Part shown: piece after piece, positions 1-10,970 of the stretch
Layout of the letters: every line of letters begins with the position of its first letter
How positions within the stretch are numbered: position 1 is the stretch's first letter
From: Bretschneidera sinensis
Taxonomy: Eukaryota; Streptophyta; Magnoliopsida; Brassicales; Akaniaceae
Direction: 5' to 3'
DNA: 64,000 nt
Assembly: GCA_023935145.1 (NCBI GenBank)
Contig: CM043704.1
Coordinates: forward strand, 92,212,373-92,276,372
Made by a program: the position numbers and the translations under genes
The notes under the pieces: model-generated
Seen by the model: the letters and a program-made list of their open reading frames with translations, nothing else
Database searches by the model: none
What the model was told of the DNA's origin: nothing

Positions 1-450
1 AAATAAATCAAATTTTAAATTTAAAACATTATTAAAAGAAAAAAATTTCTAAAATTTCTTATTTTTTATCAATGGTAAAATTGATAACAGTCAAAATTTT
101 AATGAAATTAACTTTAACTGTAAAAAACACACATAATACCTAATTATAACGTTTTAATTAATGACAAGAGATTGATTTTGAAAAGCATAAAAAGCACACA
201 AAATATTATTTGTACTTAAATGGTTATTCATGGACTGGTTTTGTGGGAGTTATCATGAAATTAAAAAAATCCATTAATAATTAAGAAAAAATTAAATAAT
301 AATTATTTTAAATTTTAAAAAAAAAATTAAATACTAAAATTATTATTTAACTTTTTTATAATTATTAATAATTTTATAATAATTCTAACGACATTGGATC
401 TGTTGCACTTTCACCCTAAATAGACAATAACTGTGAATGTTAGTTCTGTC
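1..450. other. AT-rich intergenic sequence
   Basis: Very AT-rich with A and T runs; no open frame or recognisable motif. The oxygenase remnant begins at its right edge. Confidence 0.6.
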
Positions 451-820
451 AAGTTGAAAAGTGACACAGCTGGAGGCCTCCAAGTACTCACGGACGGGAA
501 ATGGCTCACAGTGCCATGGCCCAATGATGCTTTTACTAGTGAATGTAGGAGACTTGCTGGAGATAATGAGCAATGGGAGGATTAAAAGCCCATGTCACAG
601 GACTGTAACCCGATTGGATGTGGACCCATTTTGGGTCGCATTGTTTTATAACCCACCTTCGTGGGCTGAGATTGGGCACACTAAGGATTCAGCCATGGAA
701 GATGAGGGTTACAAGAAGGTGATTGTAGAGGACTTTTTGCAGAATTTTTATAAAATTAGTCCTACAACTAAGAAGCTAGCAATTAGTTACATGAGTCACG
801 ATACTTCATTTGAAAATTGA
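451..820 (+). pseudogene. 2-oxoglutarate/Fe(II) dioxygenase C-terminal fragment, frameshifted
   Basis: Remnant of a plant 2-oxoglutarate-dependent dioxygenase. One frame (from about 451) reads GGLQVLTDGKWLTVPWPNDAF, which is the double-stranded beta-helix core. Near 535-545 the match jumps to another frame reading VNVGDLLEIMSNGRIKSP, then an HRTVTR segment where the family carries the last iron-binding His and the 2OG-binding Arg. That second frame runs on through a typical C-terminus (FYNPP, then NFYKISPTTKK) to a stop at 818-820. The N-terminal half and the HxD iron motif are missing upstream, so this is a truncated and frameshifted copy rather than a gene. The subfamily (anthocyanidin synthase-like, SRG1-like or other) cannot be told from this piece. 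Family call is firm; subfamily open. Confidence 0.8.
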
Positions 821-3597
821 AATTGAATCAAGTTTATACGGATTAAATGAAGAATTTTTAAATTCAAATTTATCATAATAACATTTAACAAAAGTTGATG
901 CAGAACAATATAAGAGATAAAATGCTAGGTAGACATGGAGATTGGAAGAGAAAACCAAGTTGTCTTGGAGTTAAGAAGAAGCTGATCTCACATTTATTTT
1001 AATCAAATCAAAAGTGTCTCTAAAATAAAATGCAATAAAATGTTTATACTAAACAAATAAACTAATCATGATAAATGACTCTGCAAACAAGAGAACTCTG
1101 AAATAAATAAAATAACTCATAATATTAAGCTCACAATATCTTGTGTATGTCCCTTGAATAGGTACGGGTCACACTTGGTTGGGCATGATCTTCATCAATC
1201 TGCATGACCTCTATTTAAATTCTCAAATGAAAAAGATTGTGATCTTAATTATGCCAAAATTTAATTTTGTATAAAAGGTAATCCCATATCAAAACTTCTT
1301 CAGTTTTTTTTTTTTGCTACATCATTCTTAATAAAAAAATTTAACAATATAAAGGCATTATGTGTAAAGGTACAAATTTTGTACTTGAAATATTAAACAC
1401 AATCTGGTCTTATTTTTTTTCTAAAAATATGATTTTTATCCTTTTGAGTTTATAATAGTTGGATTAAGAGAATATTAAAGTTTGAACCGACAAAATCAAT
1501 ATACTTGACTAGCAAAATTAAATATTTTGTCCGACTTTTGAATTGTTAAATTATATTTATTCTTTACCCTTCTCTTCTATTCACCAATCAATTTTTCTCA
1601 TGTCAAATAATTAGAAAGTGTTTTTTTCTTAGAATAAAACCTAAGATCTTAAAGGTCGCAAAGTTTCTGATAGGGTAGATAGAATTTTTATAAGAATTCC
1701 GCAATAAATATGCTGATAAATGATACATAATTGATGTGATCGTGTGGTCTTAATCGAACGGGTTACATATCTCCATCTTATCATTGTAATATTGTTTCAA
1801 GACAATTTTACTTTTAAATTGTTTGTTTTAAATTGATTTTAATATTAATTCAAACAAGATTATATTGGATTAAATTATTAAGCATAGTCTATGTTAAGTT
1901 ACTCTAATTACTTATTGAATATCTCGAAATATGTTCTTAAACTTAATGAAAAATGGTGTTAGATAAAAATGTTACAAAACCTTCAAGTAGGTTTTACAGT
2001 CTCACAAATATGTTTTTTGATAAAATAAAAAAAACATTCATTTGTACAAATAAATATACCACCAAAAGTGAGTTTTTTTTTAACATAAAGTCGAAAATTT
2101 TAATGTCGAAAATACTTCGCATGGGAGATCAAAAAATTTAACACAAATATAACTCAAAAGTTAAAGTTCACGAGTTTTATGTTCAAACTATGTGTATAAC
2201 ACATTTTTTGTTTTTTTTTTTTTTTATTTCTTTTTAATATGAGGTAACTTGCATGAGATAACCTAACAGATTACAATATAAACCCACGACACTATCACAT
2301 AACTTATATATAAGGTCATAATTCTACCCACCTAAAATGAGAAAATTTACCAATATATATATTAGTTAAATAATTCAAGCATTAATAAAAATTTAATCTA
2401 ATATTATAGAGTCTTAATATTCTCCAACTTGTTACAAATAAACGCGTACTAATAACAAACATAATCCAATCTGAAATAAATAAACTCAAATATATAAATT
2501 ACAATAACCAATGAGAACAAGTTAGGGTTTCACATTCACCACAAACAGTTAAGTCATCACATCGATACCACATAACGAGACAAGATCTAAGAACACCAAA
2601 TCAACAAAACTTTGATTTTTTTCGTCTTGTTTATTTTACTAACGTTAACTTTGACTTGAATTGGCTACAATCAATATGTCAATAAAATACAACATCAACA
2701 CAAATTAAATCAGAACATCATCAACAAATATGAATCAACAATATCAACATCACTCTTCTTCAAAAAAGGGTCAATAACTATTTTTCTTAAACTCCTATTC
2801 TTCTTCTTGAAAAGGAAGCACAATAACACATGGATAAAATTTTTTATTCTGTTTTTGCTTCTGTTTTTTTCTTTCAAAAAGAGTTTTAACAAAATTGAAG
2901 TTAAACTTGATGGCAAAACATTAATTGATCTCAGAAGTCATACGCGAGCTTGACATTGCTCTATCGATCCTCATCAAACTCATTAATGACTGCAGGTTTC
3001 ATTGGACAGCCTCAGGTTCAGGATCTGCATCACACATTCCGTGGATTCTCACAGAGAAAACAAAAGGCCAGCAAACATCCTCCTCCCTCTCATGTAATAT
3101 ACAAGTAATTAAACAATAGGATAAGCAAAGAGAGGTGATATTACGAATATTGTTATGTGATAATTTGTAATGTTATCATGAAATCGAAAATTTTTATTAA
3201 TAATTATAAAAAAATTAAATAATAATTTTAATATATAATTTTTTAAAATAATAATTATTTAATTTTTTATATAATTAATAAATTTTTTTAATTTCTTAAT
3301 AATTCCCATATAGTTAGATCCATACAAATTTTTAAGGAATCAAGTTGGTAAAATCACCACTAGTAAATAAAAGGAGAATCAAAACGAAAAGGAATTTTTT
3401 TATCCACGTGTTGGGTTTCTTTAATTTCAAAATGCATGTTTTGTCAATCATGCATATATGTAAATGTAAAAGTGATGAGCGATCTAGTTGCCTTTGTTTT
3501 ATATATTGATTTTCTAATAATTGTGGGATCTATGGTTTTTGTTTCTCTTGTCTTACCATTTCTCTGTTTTATTATAGATTGAGCATAACCAATTAGT

Positions 3598-3599
<2 letters not shown>

Positions 3600-3634
<35 letters not shown>
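3600..3634. repeat. (CT)n microsatellite
   Basis: Uninterrupted CT dinucleotide tract, seen directly. Confidence 0.95.
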
Positions 3635-3642
<8 letters not shown>

Positions 3643-4395
3643 AAAGTCTCAACTCTCAATTATTTAAAAACTCAATTATTAAAAAAAATGTAAAAAAACT
3701 CTTTTTTTTTACCTTGAAGCCCTTTAGTTACAGTAGTTAACAAGGTTGAAGGAAAAAAGAGGAAAAAAAAACCAATGAAAACAAAAATGGAGAAATATTA
3801 TTCAACAAGAGGTCAAATTATTATAGACCACTCACAAAAATGTTCTAGAATATATAAAATGTTTCGATATTATTGATAAGCTTCCATCAGATTGTAGGAC
3901 TTTGCATTTATAAAACGAAGTAGGTTATGTTCTTGAGATAGATCTTGTTAGGTTTGACATTCATTTGATCTCGTGGGTGGACTAGATACATTTAATAAAA
4001 TTTAATGTGGTTGAACAGTAGTGTGGGTTTGACAAATCTAATGGGTAACCTATTAAATTTATTAAAAATATGAGTTAGATCTCTTTTCTTCTCTTAACTT
4101 TGTGAGTTTTCCAATTATAAATCTGTCTTACAAAATATAAAGAGTAACGAGATGAAGAACCCTAACGAGACGGTCTTACACGTGTTGATGTATTGAGATC
4201 ATTGTAATATTATTGAAATAACAGTATGTCGCAAACATCATGTATATAATATTCAATTGATTAAATTAGTGATCTAATATATGTAATAAATCTTTAAAAT
4301 ATTATTAACAAAAATGAACAAAGAAAAGAAGAAGCATAAAATAAACTTAACACATTAATTTCTAATATTAGTAATGGTTTTAATTAAAAATATTC

Positions 4396-4397
<2 letters not shown>

Positions 4398-4427
<30 letters not shown>

Positions 4428-4430
4428 AAA
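4398..4430. repeat. Homopolymer junction, about 20 C then 13 A
   Basis: Twenty consecutive C followed by thirteen A. The exact length may be affected by sequencing or assembly. The G-rich complement could form G-quadruplex structures. Confidence 0.9.
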
Positions 4431-5810
4431 CCCACATTGGTTCTTCATCAAATGACAAGGAGATGCCAACTAGATATGCTGACAGTTGCATTGACATTAC
4501 ACAATCAATATATCTACAGAGAGAGAATGGTGGTAGGTCTGTGTTTGATCTGAGATTGTTAATGCTAGTTTGTCTGATGCATTGATTCTTTCGTAAAGAG
4601 TCCGTTGTGACTTTGTCATGTTCCCTTTCCCTTTCTTCTTTCTCTACTGTATATATAAAAGCCTGTGAGGGCTTTTAATATCATCACTGAAGGCTGTGAA
4701 GTGGGCCCATGATTGCTCCTTATGTGGGCCTATATGTGGGGGCCTATCATCTGTCCCAGCCCAGGTTTCACATGCACACAATTCTTGCCTACATCACGTA
4801 TATACCATATACTTCACATGTACACACACTACATGCTGTTCCTGTAGTACAGGAAAATTTGGTGAAGTAGAGGATGGGGTCCCACTCTTACCTTTTGCAT
4901 ACAGCCTGGAACGGGGAAAACCACCTTGACAAATTTTTGTAGTGCAAAATCGCAGACATAAAATTTTTGTGCAGCAAAAATGATTCAAAACTTATCAATC
5001 ATACGAATTATAAACAGAAAGAAAATAAAACACGTTATATTCAGATTTACTTTATAATAGAGCTATGTTATGAAGTTTCACTATAATTAGTCTCACAAAT
5101 TTCTCGTTATAATTTGCGCTCAGCACATAAAAAAATATTTATAAGCAACTTAAAACATTTTAATCAGGGTTTTCATCATTCATGGACCCACATTCAAACC
5201 ATTAAACAAAAAAATTAGATCTAAAACATGTACATGGTCTAACCCATGACTACTCACCAAAGAGCGAGATTCTGTGATTGTTGGGAGTCCTACAAATCTG
5301 GACATGTAAATTATACACCAACTCTAACAATTGAATGGTGGAATTTTATTTATCTATTAAGAGCACATGTAGGAAAAAGAAAACAAAGCCCAAAACACAT
5401 ATTCAAACCTAAAGGAAAAGAAGATTGAAATAGAGCAAAAAATCTATGTAAATAGTTTGCTAAACTATGATGTTCATCCTGTGTAATTTGAATTTAGTCA
5501 TAAAACAATCAATTATTTTAAATGAATCTTACAATTATTATTAATTTTTTTTAATCAAATCCTAATTTCATCCAAATTTTTAGATTAAACTAATGAAAAT
5601 GTCATGTAAACATGGTGTCCATTTCAACGCTGATTAGCTCTTGATAAATTTTTGTTTAACACATGTTCATAAGAGATACATGACACAAGAGTGCATCTCA
5701 CTATTAAATAGTATAAGAAAAAGAAAAAAGAAAAAATATATTTTATTTTCATTTAAAAGTGAGATGTATCTCTCATGAACCTATGATATGCATGATTTTA
5801 TCTCAATGCG

Positions 5811-5960
5811 TAGAGATGTTCACTAAACGATTAAAATCGATTAACCGATCATTTTGTATTGATTTAGTCCAAACGGTTTGGTTAATCGATATAAAATCAA
5901 TGAACTAAATAAGATATATCGAAAAAATGATCGGTTAACAATTAAATTTTTTGTTAACCG
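5811..5960. mobile_element. Possible hAT-type transposon end with internal inverted repeat
   Basis: Begins TAGAGATGTTCA, which resembles hAT-type termini, and continues with subterminal motifs of the ATTAACCGATC type. TTAACCGATCATTTT near 5850 is inverted near 5925-5940, giving a stem of about 15 bp with a loop of about 60 nt. I could not find the opposite terminus or a target duplication, so this is a fragment at best. Confidence 0.35.
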
Positions 5961-7533
5961 TTTTGACAGTTAATCAATTAAAAAAGTAATTAATATTAAT
6001 AATATATTAATTATAAATATAAATATAAAATATAGTAAACTAATAAAATCTTTATTATAAAACGCAATTTACCATTTTAGAAAAATAAATGTTGAATGGA
6101 ACAATTTGAAACAATTCTTTAAAACAACCATATTAACATAACAAACAAGAAAGATGGCGCTCATGACATATGCAGTAAATATCGAACCGTTTACAAAACT
6201 TTATATTAATTATCTAAAAAAATTCATTTAAATTAAATTAAAAAAAATCCAAACTAGTCGTACTTAATCACACAAAATATTTTATGGAGTATATTAATTT
6301 TTTTTTTATTATTATTTATTTTAAAAATCCAATCATTTTTTTAATGGTCGATGCAGACATGGATCGGCACCGCAATAAAGTAATAGTAGACCATAAAAAA
6401 TTACATATATTTTGTAGATCAACGGCCAGAAATAGAGTGATCAACCACAAACAAAAGACGAATCAAGTCTTTTCCTGTACCAGAGAACTCCTTCTCCCCA
6501 CCCTCTTTCTCTCACATGGAAAGGAAGAGAGATCTCTCCCAGGTGATCTGACGTGTAATGGCCACCACAAATCGAATCTTTGCCTTAGTAAATTGTACTA
6601 GTACTCACAATCTCTTTACAGCTAGACGGCTGTGATTGATTTCACCTCTCTGTCGCCCAATTCAATAGCCACTCAGATCGTTTCCCTCCAAAATCCCACT
6701 CTCTGATTCCTTTTCAGTTTTCACCCCCCCTTACGTGGCCGTCAACCGTCATACCCACATCACCATTTCACTCCCTCCCAAACGCCCAAACTAGTCCCCT
6801 CTCTACCGAGTAATCTTACAACAATCTCCTCATCCTAGATGATCCCGGTGAGACAAATTCTTGGGTATTCGAAGGGCAATTTGGGAAATCAGATTACTAC
6901 TGTATGTCCAAAAGAACAAATTTTACACCAATAAGCTTCTAGCGAGATCCCCATTCGACAACTTCGGATTTTTACTGCCAAATATAGTACGCGTACGATG
7001 ACCCCCAAGTCCGTAATATATGTCGGACACGTGGCACGACATCAGTGTCATTTACAAACATCACGGCCACAAATCTCTCAATTCCAGAATTGTCCTCGGA
7101 CATACAAACTACTCCAAATACGTGGTTGGGTTCTTGCAGGACGTCAAGGTGATTAACACACTTATTAAGGGCATTTTAACCAACCGAAAATAAAGGACTG
7201 TATCCATGTTACGACTTCTCATGCAGTGATGATGGTTTGGGGTTATTGCTTTGACAGCTTTGTGAATAATTGAAACATCATGAGACACAGCTTCAGTTGT
7301 TTTACCAAAGTGCCCATCAAGAATATAAATATTTAATACTCCATTAACATTAATAAATGTATCAATAAATAACAAAAATTCCTCTTCCCTCATATACTTA
7401 TCCAATCTGGACCATTTAATTTATAATCAACGACAACAAAAGCGACAAAAAGAGTGAGGACCCTTTCTATTCTCTCTGAAAAAAAGACTAGTAAAAGAGA
7501 GAGAGGGGAGAGAATTGCTGGTTATGGTCTTAT

Positions 7534-9127
7534 CTACGGTTGCCGTACATCCGGCGCGGAGGATCGAAGCCGCTTGGCTGGTGGAAGCTCAGCTTGGCTT
7601 CTAGAGAGGAGATTATCGGAGTGCACGTCGCAGCTCCCACAAGCAGCTGCGTCAAGCACACCCACTGGGCTCGGAGGCGTGTCTTGCGGCTCCGGTACCC
7701 TCAGTTCCTTCAGCCGCGCGGATGGACACGTGTCGATTAGGTATTCGTCCATTAGATGATGACAGCTTCTCACCATTTCCTATCCCCAACAAGTATGAAA
7801 AAAGAAAAGAAATTAAATCAAAAAAATTAACAAAAGAGATTTTTACACAGCTTTCTATGCTTCTAAAGCTTCGAAATTCTCGTAAAAGACAAAAAAAAAA
7901 AAATAATAATAATAATAAACCCCAATAAAACAAAAAAATTACATTTTAGACCCAAAAAAAAAACTTACTCTGTTTACTCTCTCGTGAAAAAAGTCCGTTA
8001 ATTTACCATCCACCACCGGAACTCCAAAACTTTGACCGGCGGCACAGAACACTGCTGCCGCCGCTATTGTCGACGGCGCGAAATCCAAGAAATCAATAAC
8101 TGAAAAAAAAAAAACGATTTTAAATAAAGAAATCATTAAAAAGATTTAAAAAATAACAAATGGGTTCGGGTTCTAGGCGGATTACCACGGGTGGTGCTGA
8201 GGATGAGATCAGAGGAACCAGAGAGGACCCGAGAGAAGGAATCAGGTATGCAGGTGGAGGAAGAAGAAGGGAGCTTGGAGATGAAGTAATGGAGATAATC
8301 GAAAGGAGTAACAGAGCGTAAACGCCAGCTGAGATTGGACATGACCGAAAGCTCCATTCTCCGCACCGTTTTGGGTTCGAACACGAATCTGGGCTCGAAT
8401 ATTTGAAGGTCAATTAACAATGGCACTTGAGGTTCTTCCATTTTCGCCGCTAAAGACAAACACGCCACTGATAGCAACTGAAACGGCCACCCATTTGCTT
8501 GCTGCAAAAAAATAAAAAAAGGAAAAAGGTCTTTAAGTGAGTGGTGTGTTTTCTTTTTTTTTCTTTCTTAATTTTCCTGGAAATCAGACATTTTCTGGGG
8601 AAAGTGATTTGCTTTAATTTTCTCTCAGTACCGGGAGAGTGTGAATGGAGAGGAAACGGTCGAAGTAGTTGACAGAGAGTAACGCCGTGACTGGACTGAA
8701 ATGATAGTATTCATGCACCTGCATTGGCCTCTCATATAATCACATCGATCCTAATAACAAATAAAATTAAAAAAAAGGAGGATAATATTACAAATATATA
8801 GACAATACGGACCTTGAGGATCCAGTTGATGGAGTCTTGGCGGGCGGTGACGTCGATGGAGCGGTCACGGCAGCGATTGAGGTAATCGGAGAGGGGCATA
8901 TGGTGGGGCTCCAAATCAATGAGTCTGCTGATGGTATTCTCATCGGACGGCAAAGAATAATGAAACGAGGTCGACGATGGCGATGATGATAAGGAGGGAA
9001 ATGGAGGGTGATGGGAGATCCACGTGTCTGCGGGATAGGAAAACACGTCGCCGGCGTCTTCAGCGCGGTACAAGCTGCTAGCAGAGGAGGCAGAATGGTC
9101 CTGTACTGATTGATGTTGATGAGACAT
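7534..9127 (-). CDS. CYCD1: Cyclin D1-type G1 cyclin (CYCD1)
   Basis: D-type cyclin, the regulatory subunit that partners CDKA in the nucleus to phosphorylate the retinoblastoma-related protein and drive G1/S entry. Exons on the minus strand: 9127-8813, 8718-8632, 8501-8186, 8099-7969 and 7779-7534. All introns are GT-AG and the phases join cleanly into a 364-residue protein, near the usual 330-380. The cyclin box starts around residue 95 (SINWILK, then VHEYYHFSPVTALLSVNYFD), continues with WPFQLLSVACLSLAAKMEE and RRMELSVMSNLSWRLRSVTP, and the C-terminal cyclin fold includes FAPSTIAAAAVF. The tail is rich in P, S, D and E, as expected for a short-lived cyclin, and has a basic KRLR. The N-terminal Rb-binding LxCxE motif reads LYRAE (residues 19-23), so the Cys is missing. 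The subgroup call rests on remembered similarity to Arabidopsis CYCD1;1. Confidence 0.93.
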
Positions 9128-9321
9128 CGTGTCCGTGAGAGTGAGGGCTTAACGGCAAGTTAACGGCGGCAACGGCATTGGTGACGGAGGAGTGACGGAG
9201 GAAATCGGTGTTGTTTTTGTTGGTGGTGGCGGCTCTGGTTTTGGTCATTTGGGTTTTCAGTCTTATGAGTTCTCTGCTTCAGGGTATAACATGTTTTAAG
9301 CTCCTCTCTTTCTTGTTTTTT

Positions 9322-9334
9322 TCTCTATATAATT
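9322..9334 (-). promoter_or_regulatory. Candidate TATA box for CYCD1
   Basis: On the minus strand this reads AATTATATAGAG, about 200 bp upstream of the cyclin start codon. Position and composition suit a plant TATA element; there is no transcript evidence. Confidence 0.35.
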
Positions 9335-10220
9335 TATTTGCCGAGTTTTTTTTTTTAGGGTTTTATTAATTGGAGAATGGAGAGGGTGTGTTTATCAAAT
9401 GAAAGAAAGAGAGAGATCGTGCGTTCAGCCAGGAAAAGGAGATGTCTTTTCCTCTTTTTCTTTGCTAGTAATAGCTATAGGCGGAGATGTCAAGTGCAAG
9501 ACAAGACACCTCCAGAGAGAGAAAGATGAGCACTTAGACATAGCTTACCAAAACGTAGTCATTTTTGACCACTTGATCGTTTTGGTTTTGGTTTTGGTAA
9601 TTACTAGAAGCTTGAGTGATAGGATCTGATCGAATAAGTTCAAATTCAAAAAAATTATTTTCCTTTTTTACGTCATATGATATTTTTTTATTAGTTCTCT
9701 ATGTTGACCGAATTGATTGTTTACTCGTCATTAATAAACGAGAAGCAGTTGATAAATGGGTAACAAATTTTGTTAACGTAAGATTGGACCAATGAAAAAA
9801 TCTCAAGAAAAGTAAAGAAGATGAAAATTTTGTTTTTTACCCTAATTACTCGTTATAACATAAATTTTTTATAATTATAACTCGAGCTTCAAATCAATCT
9901 TGTTGTCAATACGGGTCGACTGTTTTTGTTTTCTAATTATCTATACTTCAGGTCTTTCTTTTTTTTTCTCTATCGTTTTTTCGTTATCTTTTTTTCAAAA
10001 AAAAACAAAAGTTTAAGGAAGAAAAGAAAAATGATTTGTGATTTTTGTAAGCAAGAATCTGTTGACAGCTTATACGTATAACGTGATTTGAGTTAGCTGG
10101 TACATTTTTTTTTTGAATGCCTTTTCCCAACGTGCATGTGGTGCTTAATAGTTACATATTTTGACTCCCTCAGTAGAGGCTTACCAAAATTAGCAGGTAA
10201 TTTTAATTCAAGAATCCATT
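9335..10220. other. Upstream region of CYCD1, up to the copia insertion
   Basis: Holds the distal promoter DNA of the minus-strand cyclin gene. No gene seen; the frame at 9399-9629 is not convincing. Confidence 0.5.
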
Positions 10221-10225
10221 GATTA

Positions 10226-10441
10226 TGTTAATGTATTATATGGGCTTAGTCCCACATTGGTTGTGTATAGCTTTGCTTCTCCTATTAGCTTATATAAATA
10301 GGATAATCCCACATTGGTTGTGTATAGCTTTACTTCTCCTATTAGCTTATATAAATAGGATAGCTCCCTCTGTAAGTAAATCACACCATTCAATACAATT
10401 CTTCTCTTTGTATTGTCTCACTTCCTCTCTTAAATTCAACA
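10226..10441 (+). repeat. 5' LTR of copia copy 1
   Basis: 216 bp, TGTTAATG to TTCAACA. It contains a 57-bp tandem duplication: unit 1 is 10251-10307 and unit 2 starts at 10308. Each unit starts CCCACATTGG and ends with a TATATAAATAGGAT box, so the LTR carries two TATA boxes. A T-rich segment before the end is shared with the other LTRs of the family. Confidence 0.97.
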
Positions 10442-10453
10442 TGGTATCAGAGC
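10442..10453 (+). promoter_or_regulatory. Primer-binding site (initiator tRNA-Met)
   Basis: TGGTATCAGAGC directly abuts the 5' LTR. This is the standard plant copia site complementary to the 3' end of initiator methionine tRNA, used to prime minus-strand cDNA. Confidence 0.95.
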
Positions 10454-10462
10454 CATAATGGT

Positions 10463-10598
10463 TCTCGGTATTTTAAGAGTTGAGTATGCTCTGTGATTGC
10501 CACTATTAGTGGATCCTTCACATCAGAAATTCTCGATATATTAAGAGTTGAGTATGCTCTGTGATTGCCACTATTAGTGGATCTTTCACATCAGAAAA
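10463..10598 (+). repeat. 68-bp tandem duplication in the copia leader
   Basis: Two near-identical 68-bp units (from 10463 and 10531) starting TCTCG and containing AAGAGTTGAGTATGCTCTG. The same duplication is present in copy 2 (about 46677-46811), so it is a family feature. It is followed up to 10970 by short repeats built on GTTGACCGCCACATCAYC. Confidence 0.85.
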
Positions 10599-10970
10599 AC
10601 TTCTAGTATATCCTTTTCATACCGGTCAGGTCATCACTATAGTCGGAGTCTCATCATCTCCGCTGTCGCTTCTGTTTCAGAAACGCAGCTGCCACGTCAG
10701 CCCTAAAAGCCACATCATCGCCACCTCACTGCCACCTCAGTGCCACGTCACCCGTTGACATCATCTCCGCTGCCGCTCCTGTTTCAGACACGCTGCTGCC
10801 ACGGTAGCACCACATCAACAACACGTCAACACCATGATACTCGTTGACCGACACATCATCAGTTGACTGCCACGTCATCAGTTGACCGCCACATCACCGG
10901 TTGACTGCCACATCATCAGTTGACCGCCACATCACCGGTTTCTTGGAGGTTCACCTTCCTCTTTGCTCCT

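Larger units (their letters stand above)
821..7533. other. Long intergenic region without a supported gene
   Basis: AT-rich DNA with simple repeats: a CT tract at 3600-3634, a C20/A13 run at 4398-4430 and many A/T runs. 5811-5960 looks like one end of a hAT-type element (listed separately). 6480-7110 is less AT-rich than its surroundings but has no convincing reading frame on either strand. Short open frames at 4696-4929, 6284-6601 and 7109-7405 have low-complexity or unconvincing translations and are not called. 7400-7533 would hold the 3' UTR of the minus-strand cyclin gene. Confidence 0.5.

Noticed and set aside
2710..3119. Short frames around an apparent splice-acceptor-like sequence at 2990
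   Set aside because: Low-complexity or unrecognised translation and no second exon; insufficient for a gene remnant.
4696..4929. 77-codon plus-strand frame
   Set aside because: Cys-rich translation without family resemblance, on both strands open by chance in a slightly GC-richer patch.
7109..7405. 98-codon minus-strand frame downstream of CYCD1
   Set aside because: No known motif, no splice or promoter support; lies in the cyclin 3' flank.
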